Positions 58,349 through 64,000 of a DNA stretch of 64,000 nt are shown here, piece after piece. The stretch is from CAWGJC01 sp965276665 (GTDB lineage: Bacteria; Pseudomonadota; Alphaproteobacteria; Acetobacterales; Acetobacteraceae): the NCBI GenBank assembly GCA_965276665.1, contig OZ255620.1, positions 3,348,001 through 3,412,000 of the forward strand, written 5' to 3'. Numbering within the stretch: position 1 is the first letter of the stretch; each line of letters opens with the position of its first letter. The position numbers and the translations under genes were made by a program. The notes beneath the pieces are model-generated. The model saw only the letters and a list, made by a program, of their open reading frames with translations. It had not been told where the DNA came from and did not search any database.

Positions 58349-59262
58349 GCCCCGCGCAGCCTGGGGTCGAGCACCGCGTTCATCAGATCGGCGAACAAGG
58401 TGAGGCCGATATAGATCACCGACAGCAGCAGAACCACGGCCTGCACCACCGGGATGTCGTTCTTGCTGATCGACTCCCAGGCAAGATAGCCGACGCCGTG
58501 CAGGGCGAAGATGGTCTCGATCACGATCGAGCCGCCGAGCATGAAGCCGAGCTGCACCGCGGCGACCGAGACCACCGGCATCGCCGCATTGCGCAGCGCG
58601 TGCTTGAGCACGATCTTCGCCCGCGACAGGCCTTTCGCGCGCGCGGTGCGGATGTAATCGGAGGCCAGCGCGTCGATCATGCCGCCGCGGGTGAGCCGCA
58701 TCAGCGCCGGGATCGCCGAGAAGGAGAGCACGATGCCGGGCAGGATGTAGCCGGTCCAGTCATCGACTCCGGCGATCGGCAGCCAGTGCAGGTCGAGCCC
58801 GAACCAGATGATCAGCAGCAGCGCGAACCAGAAGCTCGGAAGCGCCTGCCCGATCAGCGAGACGAGCGAGAGCAGGCGGTCGAGCGCCGAGCCCTCGCGC
58901 ATCGCCGAGAGAATTCCGAGCGGGATCGCGACCACCAGCGCGATCGCAAGCCCGACCAGGCCGAGCGTGAGCGTCACCGGCAGTCGCGTCGCGATCAGCC
59001 CCGAGACTGGCGCGTGATAGAGGTAGGAGATTCCGAGATCGCCTTGCGCGGCGCCTTCGACCCAGCTCAGGAATTGCTCGTTGACCGGCCGGTCGAAGCC
59101 ATAGGCCTTGCGGATCGCGGCGATATCGTCGGCATTCGCCTGCGGGCCGGCGATCGCGATGGCGGGATCGCCGGCGATCCGCGTGAGCGTGAAGGCCAGC
59201 ACCAGCACAGTCGCACAGACCAGCACGGCGAGCACCAGGCGGCGGAGCAGGAAGTTCAGCAT
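58345..59262 (-). CDS. peptide ABC transporter permease (DppB-like)
   Basis: Permease of 305 aa from the ATG at 59262; the ribosome-binding site is weak and upstream frame sequence is not coding. It has the OppB-type start (LLRRLVLAVLVCATVLVLAF), the loop YGFDRPVNEQFLSWVEGAAQ near residue 52, and the EAA loop IRTARAKGLSRAKIVLKHAL near residue 210. First gene of the operon dppB-dppC-dppD-dppF-ydjM-like-binding protein-hydrolase-SDR. A 105-base divergent gap separates it from the second peptide system. Confidence 0.93.
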   Translation of the reverse strand: MLNFLLRRLVLAVLVCATVLVLAFTLTRIAGDPAIAIAGPQANADDIAAIRKAYGFDRPVNEQFLSWVEGAAQGDLGISYLYHAPVSGLIATRLPVTLTLGLVGLAIALVVAIPLGILSAMREGSALDRLLSLVSLIGQALPSFWFALLLIIWFGLDLHWLPIAGVDDWTGYILPGIVLSFSAIPALMRLTRGGMIDALASDYIRTARAKGLSRAKIVLKHALRNAAMPVVSVAAVQLGFMLGGSIVIETIFALHGVGYLAWESISKNDIPVVQAVVLLLSVIYIGLTLFADLMNAVLDPRLRGA

Positions 59263-59367
59263 GCGCGGCACAAGGCTAGGGGCATTTTGTGCAACACGGC
59301 AAGCGCAATTGCGCAGGGCGGCCGGCGCCGTTACATTCGCTGCAAAGCAAGAACGGGATCCCGATCG

Positions 59368-60876
59368 ATGCGCGCATTCCTCGCCTTTGCGGCGGCCGGA
59401 TTCCTGGCCGCCTGCCTCGTGGCGACCGGCCCGGCGCGCGCGCAGGCCGCGTCGCCGAACACGCTCACCATCGACCTGCCGAACGATGTCGCGACGATGG
59501 ACCCGCAAGTGCAGTGGGACACCGACAGCTATTCCGTCTATCGCAACATCTTCGACAATCTCGTCACCCGCGACATCTCCGGCAAGATCGTGCCGCAGGT
59601 GGCGAGCGGGTGGCATTACGCGAACGACACCACGCTGGTGTTCGACATCCGCTCCGACATCCGCTTCCAGGACGGCAGCAAGCTGACCCCGGACGATGTG
59701 GTGTTCAGCATCCAGCGCATCATCGCGCCGGGCTTCAAGAGCCCCCAGCTCAGCCAGTTCGACCAGATCAGCGGCGCCGAGATCACCGGGCCGAACCAGG
59801 TGACGGTGCATACCAAGTCGCCCTATCCGGTGCTGCTCGCGCAGCTCGTCAAGCTGTCGATCGTGCCGAAGGCGATGGTGCAGCGCGTCGGCGATGCGGC
59901 GTTCAACCAGGCGCCGGTGGGCAGCGGGCCGTATCGGCTGACGGCGTGGAATCACGGCGTCTCCTCGACACTCACGGCGGTCGACGGATATTGGCGCGGC
60001 AAGCCGCCCTTCGCGCGGGCGGTGTTCCGGGTGGTGCCGGACGAGGCGACGCGGGTCGCCGATCTGCGCGCCGGCAGCGTCGATCTCGTGCGCCAGCTCA
60101 CCCCGGATGATGCCGAGGCGCTGAAAGCCGAGCGCGGGCTGCAGGTGCTGGCGGCGCCGACGGAGCGCATCGCCTACCTGTTCGTCAACGCGCTCTGGGG
60201 GCCCACCAAGGATGTGCGCGTGCGCCAGGCGGTGGCGATGGCGATCGACCGCAACAGCCTGGTCATCGCGCTGCAGCAGGGCTATGGCAAGCCGGTCGAT
60301 ATCATGGGCACGCCGGCGAGCTTCGGCTACGTGTCGGACATCAAGGGCTGGCCGTTCGATCCCGTCAAGGCGCGCGCCCTGATCAAGCAGGCGGGCGTGG
60401 AAGGGGCCACGCTCACCTTCATCACCTCGCCCGCCTATGATCGCCGGCTCACCGAGGCGGTGCAGCAGATGCTCGGCGATGTCGGGCTCAAGGTGAACAT
60501 CGTGCAGCTCGACCAGCCGAGCTTCCTGCGCGACCGGGAGGGCACGCCGCAGGAAGCCGGCAGCCTCTCGCAGGGCCGTTGGTCCTGCGCCTGCCAGGAT
60601 GCCGACGGCACCATCTTCCCGCTGTTCCGCAGCGGCAGCATCTGGGCGAAATATTCCAATCCGGCCTTCGACGCCGCGGTGGATGCCGCGCGCTCCACGC
60701 TCGACCCCGGCAGACGCCTCGCCGATTACCACACCGCTTTCCAGATCCTGCATGACGACGTGCCCGGCATCGGGCTGTTCCAGGATTACGCGATCTATGG
60801 CGCCCGCGCCGGGCTGCGCTGGACGCCGACGCCGAACGAGGCGTTCTTCCTGATGGATATGAGCTGGAAGGGCTGA
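59368..60876 (+). CDS. ABC transporter substrate-binding protein, family 5 (peptide type)
   Basis: Binding protein of 502 aa from the ATG at 59368. The N terminus ends in LAAC at residues 13-16, a possible lipobox, with an alternative signal-peptidase site at ARAQA, so it could be a lipoprotein. Family 5 features are LVFDIRSDIRFQDGSKLTPD near residue 90 and VRQAVAMAIDRNSLVIALQQ near residue 285. It is followed by two permease genes, an SDR and an ATPase in one plus-strand operon, divergent from the other dpp-type operon. Confidence 0.92.
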   Translation: MRAFLAFAAAGFLAACLVATGPARAQAASPNTLTIDLPNDVATMDPQVQWDTDSYSVYRNIFDNLVTRDISGKIVPQVASGWHYANDTTLVFDIRSDIRFQDGSKLTPDDVVFSIQRIIAPGFKSPQLSQFDQISGAEITGPNQVTVHTKSPYPVLLAQLVKLSIVPKAMVQRVGDAAFNQAPVGSGPYRLTAWNHGVSSTLTAVDGYWRGKPPFARAVFRVVPDEATRVADLRAGSVDLVRQLTPDDAEALKAERGLQVLAAPTERIAYLFVNALWGPTKDVRVRQAVAMAIDRNSLVIALQQGYGKPVDIMGTPASFGYVSDIKGWPFDPVKARALIKQAGVEGATLTFITSPAYDRRLTEAVQQMLGDVGLKVNIVQLDQPSFLRDREGTPQEAGSLSQGRWSCACQDADGTIFPLFRSGSIWAKYSNPAFDAAVDAARSTLDPGRRLADYHTAFQILHDDVPGIGLFQDYAIYGARAGLRWTPTPNEAFFLMDMSWKG

Positions 60877-60883
60877 GCGCGCG

Positions 60884-61804
60884 ATGCTGCGCCATCTCGC
60901 CGGCCGGCTCGCGCAGGCGGCGGTGACGATCTTCGGCGTGCTCACGTTGGTGTTCTTCGTCATGCGCCTCGCCGGCGACCCCACCTTGCTGCTGGTGCCG
61001 CAGGGAGCGAGCGCCGAGCAGATCGCCGAGCTGCGCCACGAGCTCGGCTTCGACCGCCCGCTGCTCGTGCAGTACGGCGCCTATCTCGCCGATCTCGCGC
61101 ATGGCGATCTCGGCCAATCGCTCGTGCAGCGCATGCCGGTCTCGACCATCCTGGCTTCGCGCATTCCCTATACGCTTGAGCTTTCGGCGGGCGCGATGCT
61201 GGTGGCGCTCGGCCTCGGGATTCCGGCAGGCATCGCGATGGCGGTGCGGCGCGGCGGGGTGCTCGAACGCGCGCTCGCGGCGATCGTGCTGGCGGGGCAG
61301 AGCCTGCCGACCTTCTGGTCCGGCATCCTGCTCATCCTGCTGTTCGGCGTGGTGCTCGGCTGGCTGCCGACATCCGGGGTGGACGGATTTGCCTCGCTGA
61401 TCATGCCCTCGGTCGCGCTCGGCGCGCTGACCATGGCGAGCTTCGCGCGGATGACGCGGATCGCGGTGCTCGACGAGCTGGCGCGCGATTACGTCGCGGC
61501 CGCGCGCGCGCGCGGCCTGTCGGTCGGTGCGGTGGTGGCGCGGCACGTGCTGCGCAACGCGGCGATTCCGGTGGTGACGGTGGCGGCCCTCGAGATCGGC
61601 AATCTGCTGGCCGGTGCGGTGATCGTCGAGACGGTGTTCGCCTGGCCGGGCATCGGTCAGCTCGCCGTGCAGTCGATCGCGGCGCGCGATTTTCTCGTCG
61701 TGCAGGCGGTGGTGCTGTTCGTCTCGATCGTGTTCATCGTGATGAACCTGCTCGCCGACCTCGCCTATGCGGTGATCGATCCGCGCATCCGGCTCGCCGC
61801 GTGA
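60884..61804 (+). CDS. peptide ABC transporter permease (DppB-like)
   Basis: Permease of 306 aa, starting 7 bases after the binding-protein stop. OppB-type N terminus (QAAVTIFGVLTLVFFVMRLA), the loop LGFDRPLLVQYGAYLADLAH near residue 50 and EAA loop VAAARARGLSVGAVVARHVL near residue 205. The stop overlaps the next gene (GTGA). Confidence 0.94.
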   Translation: MLRHLAGRLAQAAVTIFGVLTLVFFVMRLAGDPTLLLVPQGASAEQIAELRHELGFDRPLLVQYGAYLADLAHGDLGQSLVQRMPVSTILASRIPYTLELSAGAMLVALGLGIPAGIAMAVRRGGVLERALAAIVLAGQSLPTFWSGILLILLFGVVLGWLPTSGVDGFASLIMPSVALGALTMASFARMTRIAVLDELARDYVAAARARGLSVGAVVARHVLRNAAIPVVTVAALEIGNLLAGAVIVETVFAWPGIGQLAVQSIAARDFLVVQAVVLFVSIVFIVMNLLADLAYAVIDPRIRLAA

Positions 61805-62637
61805 ACGGGCGGATCACGCCCGGCACGGTGGTCATCCTCGCGCTGCTCGCCCTCTATGTGCTGGCGGCGATCTTCGCGCCGGTGCTCTCTCCGCATGATC
61901 CCTTGCGGCAGGTGCTGCTGCTCCGCCTGCGGCCTCCGTGGAGCGGCACCGCCTCGGCCGGGCTGTTTCCGCTCGGCACCGACGATCTCGGGCGCGACCT
62001 GCTTTCGCGCATTCTCTATGGTGCGCGCGCCTCGCTGATCGTGGCCGCGCTCTCGGTCTCCGTCTCGCTGGTCGGCGGAACCGCGCTCGGTCTCGCCGCC
62101 GGCTGGTTTCGCGGCTGGACCGCGATCCTGATCATGCGGGTGGTCGATATCGTGCTGTCGATCCCGGCGATCCTGCTCGCGGTGCTGACCGTCGCGGTGC
62201 TCGGCCCTGGCTTCGTCAAGCTCGTGCTGGTGCTCGGGCTGACGCGCTGGCCGCGCTACACGCGCGTTGCCTACGCGCAGACCTTGCAGGTCGCCACGCT
62301 CCCCTACATTCGCGCCGCGGAGATGGCGGGCTCCTCCGCCCCGCGGATTCTCGTGCGCCACGTGCTGCCCAACATCGCCGGCCCGCTGATGGTGGTGGCG
62401 ACGAGCGAGTTCGGGCTGATGATATTGTTCGAGGCCGGGCTGTCCTTTCTCGGCCTCGGCATCCAGCCGCCGGCGCCGAGTTGGGGCGCGATCATGAGCG
62501 AGGGACGCGAATACGTCGCGCGCGCCTGGTGGCTGACGGTGTTCCCGGGCATCTGCCTGTTCGGCCTGGTGGTGTGCGTGAACCTGCTTGGCGATTGGCT
62601 GCGCGACCGCGTCGATCCGCGCGCGCGAACGAGGTGA
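61801..62637 (+). CDS. peptide ABC transporter permease (DppC-like)
   Basis: Permease of 278 aa from GTG 61801. Helix one VVILALLALYVLAAIFAPVL; OppC-type segment GTDDLGRDLLSRILYGARAS near residue 59; EAA loop RAAEMAGSSAPRILVRHVLP near residue 168. The following SDR gene starts 5 bases after its stop. Confidence 0.94.
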   Translation: MNGRITPGTVVILALLALYVLAAIFAPVLSPHDPLRQVLLLRLRPPWSGTASAGLFPLGTDDLGRDLLSRILYGARASLIVAALSVSVSLVGGTALGLAAGWFRGWTAILIMRVVDIVLSIPAILLAVLTVAVLGPGFVKLVLVLGLTRWPRYTRVAYAQTLQVATLPYIRAAEMAGSSAPRILVRHVLPNIAGPLMVVATSEFGLMILFEAGLSFLGLGIQPPAPSWGAIMSEGREYVARAWWLTVFPGICLFGLVVCVNLLGDWLRDRVDPRARTR

Positions 62638-62642
62638 CGACG

Positions 62643-63404
62643 ATGGCGGATTTCAGTGGCAAGCGCGTGGTGGTGACCGGGGCGGCCGGCATTTTCGGCG
62701 GCTGGATCGCGACGGCGTTTGCGCAAGCCGGCGCCTCGCTCTGCCTCTCCGACATCAGGCGCGACGCGCTCGACGCGCTGGCGGAACGCACCGGAGCAAG
62801 ATTGCTGCACGGCACCGACCTGCGCGAGGAAGGTTCGATCGAGGAGCTCGCATTCCTGGTGGCGCAGGAATGGGGCGCGCCGGATTTCGTGGTGAACAAT
62901 GCCGGGCTCTATCCGCGCACCGGCCCGCTGCTCGATCTCGACGCCGCGGAATGGGACCGCATGATGGCGGTGAATTTCCGCGCGCCCTTCCTCGTCACAC
63001 GCACGATGGCGCGGCTGATGATCGCGAAAGGCGCGCCCGGCGCGGTGGTGAATATCGGCTCCGGCGCGGCGCGGCAGATGCGCGTCGGCTCGGTGCCCTA
63101 TTGCAGCTCGAAGACCGCGCTCGAGCGTCTGTCGAAAGGTCTCGCGCTCGAGCTCGCGCGATATCGCATCCGCGTCAATGTCGTCGAGCCCGGATTCGCG
63201 CCTGGCAGCGAGGTGAGCGCGCTGCCGCCGGATTACGTCGAGACGATGCGGGCGAAGATCCCGCTCGGACGCACGAGCGGCCCCGATGACGCGGCGGCCG
63301 CGGTGCTCTACCTCTGCTCGGAGGCGGCGTCCTTCGTCACCGGTGCGGTGCTCTCCGTCGATGGCGGGAATTCCATCGGCCTCTACGAGCCGCCGCGATC
63401 GTGA
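62643..63404 (+). CDS. SDR family oxidoreductase inside a transporter operon
   Basis: Classical SDR of 253 aa. The NAD(P) loop is VVVTGAAGIFGGWIATAFAQ (residues 9-28), where the last Gly-x-Gly position is IFG rather than the usual GIG. The NNAG motif is in VVNNAGLYPRTG near residue 87, the active Ser is in IGSGAARQMRVGSVPYCSSK near residue 140 (Tyr-x-x-x-Lys is YCSSK) and the C terminus has FVTGAVLSVDGGN. It lies between the permease and ATPase genes, with a GTGA overlap to the latter, suggesting that it acts on the imported compound. Confidence 0.9.
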   Translation: MADFSGKRVVVTGAAGIFGGWIATAFAQAGASLCLSDIRRDALDALAERTGARLLHGTDLREEGSIEELAFLVAQEWGAPDFVVNNAGLYPRTGPLLDLDAAEWDRMMAVNFRAPFLVTRTMARLMIAKGAPGAVVNIGSGAARQMRVGSVPYCSSKTALERLSKGLALELARYRIRVNVVEPGFAPGSEVSALPPDYVETMRAKIPLGRTSGPDDAAAAVLYLCSEAASFVTGAVLSVDGGNSIGLYEPPRS

Positions 63405-64000
63405 CGGTGCTGCCCGGCGCTGCGTTGACCGTCGAGGATCTGACGCTCGAGATCGATGGCGTGCGGGTGGTGGACGGCGTCGGCTTCGCCGTCGCGGCGG
63501 GTGAGGTGATGGCGCTGGTGGGCGAATCCGGCTGCGGGAAGTCGCTCACCGCCCAGGCGCTGATGCGGCTGCTGCCGCGCGCGGTGCGGCTGGCCGCGGG
63601 GCGCGTGCTGCTCGCCGGCCAGGATATCGCGCATCTGTCGGAGCGGCAGATGCGCCGGCTGCGCGGGCGGCGCATCTCGATGATCTTCCAGGAACCGCAG
63701 GCGGCGCTCGATCCTCTGGCGCGCGTCGGCGCGCAGGTCGCGGAAGCCGGGGGCGGCCGCCACGCGGTGCGGGCGATGCTCACCGATGTCGGCATCTCCG
63801 ATCCGGCACGGCGCATCGACCAGTACCCGTTCGAGCTCTCCGGCGGCATGGCGCAGCGGGTGATGATCGCGACCGCGCTGATCGGCAATCCGGCCGTACT
63901 GGTGGCCGACGAGCCCACCACCGCGCTCGACGTGACGATCCAGGCGCAGATCCTCGACCTGCTTCGCCGGCTCGCCGCCGAGCGGGACGCGGCGATCGTG
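63401..64000 (+). CDS. peptide ABC transporter ATP-binding protein (DppD-like), 3'-truncated by the window
   Basis: The first 200 residues of an ATPase, from GTG 63401 overlapping the SDR stop. Walker A is GESGCGKSLTAQALMRLLP near residue 39, the Q loop is MIFQEPQAALDPLARV near residue 94, the signature is LSGGMAQRVMIATALIGNP near residue 146 and Walker B is VLVADEPTTALDVTIQAQ near residue 166. A short Gly/Arg-rich helical region replaces the longer loop usual after the Q loop. The C terminus and probably a DppF-like gene lie beyond 64000. Confidence 0.92.
   Translation, partial: MTVLPGAALTVEDLTLEIDGVRVVDGVGFAVAAGEVMALVGESGCGKSLTAQALMRLLPRAVRLAAGRVLLAGQDIAHLSERQMRRLRGRRISMIFQEPQAALDPLARVGAQVAEAGGGRHAVRAMLTDVGISDPARRIDQYPFELSGGMAQRVMIATALIGNPAVLVADEPTTALDVTIQAQILDLLRRLAAERDAAIV

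Noticed and set aside
58345..60984. Extension of the DppB-like gene to 879 residues
   Set aside because: The extra 570 residues are antisense to the receptor gene at 59368 and have no domain; the normal OppB-type start is at 59262.
1..64000. CRISPR arrays, tRNA or rRNA genes, integrase or attachment sites
   Set aside because: Read through the sequence on both strands; no regularly spaced repeats, cloverleaf-like conserved ends or recombinase motifs were noticed. Covariance-model and repeat searches were not possible.

Overview
The window is GC-rich (roughly two-thirds G+C), densely coded DNA with short gaps, many 4-base stop/start overlaps (ATGA/GTGA) and several GTG or TTG starts. It is almost entirely accessory catabolism and transport: solute-binding proteins, ABC permeases, sugar-acid enzymes, hydantoinase-type proteins and small regulators. 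This fits a free-living alphaproteobacterium, possibly of the Rhodospirillales/Acetobacteraceae or a Bradyrhizobium-like lineage. That placement is inferred from gene content and style only; no rRNA, tRNA, CRISPR array or intact mobile element was seen.

Layout. 1-4.5 kb: end of an NHL-repeat protein, a small hypothetical gene, a zinc alcohol dehydrogenase with an SDR, and an MlrC-type M81 peptidase. 4.6-13.4 kb: two orphan peptide-type solute-binding proteins flanking a coupled hyuB-hyuA-FAD oxidoreductase operon on the minus strand. 13.4-19.7 kb: a glycan-type cassette with an actinobacterial-type inositol-phosphate synthase, a histidine phosphatase, two glycosyltransferase-like proteins, a sugar nucleotidyltransferase, a methyltransferase and a glycosidase-like protein whose barrel halves appear swapped. 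A relic of a TadG-like gene follows.

19.9-32.1 kb: a sugar-acid locus with a GntR regulator, a uronate-dehydrogenase-like SDR, three mandelate-racemase/enolase-superfamily enzymes, an RraA-like protein and a complete MalEFGK-type importer, closed by an opposing orphan binding protein. 32.2-34.3 kb: a gene graveyard holding the remains of an HxlR regulator, an EmrA-like fusion protein, an EmrB-like transporter and an SDR, all shortened by deletions. 34.3-39.3 kb: two MmgE/PrpD proteins, a GntR regulator with a clear palindromic operator candidate, and an MFS transporter.

39.3-51.9 kb: a ROK regulator, two Gfo/Idh/MocA oxidoreductases, a ThuA-like protein, a sugar isomerase-like protein, two sugar ABC importers that lack their own ATPase, and a mannonate dehydratase. 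51.9-64 kb: two divergent Dpp-type peptide importers. One is an eight-gene minus-strand operon (permeases, two ATPases, a YdjM-like membrane protein, a binding protein, an alpha/beta hydrolase, an SDR). The other is a plus-strand operon with an SDR between permease and ATPase genes, cut by the window end.

Together the genes suggest uptake and oxidation/dehydration of sugars, sugar acids and small peptides or amides. Substrates cannot be fixed from sequence alone. The observations most worth following are the inositol/glycan cassette, the permuted glycosidase-like protein, the decayed efflux operon and the putative 3-keto-sugar locus.
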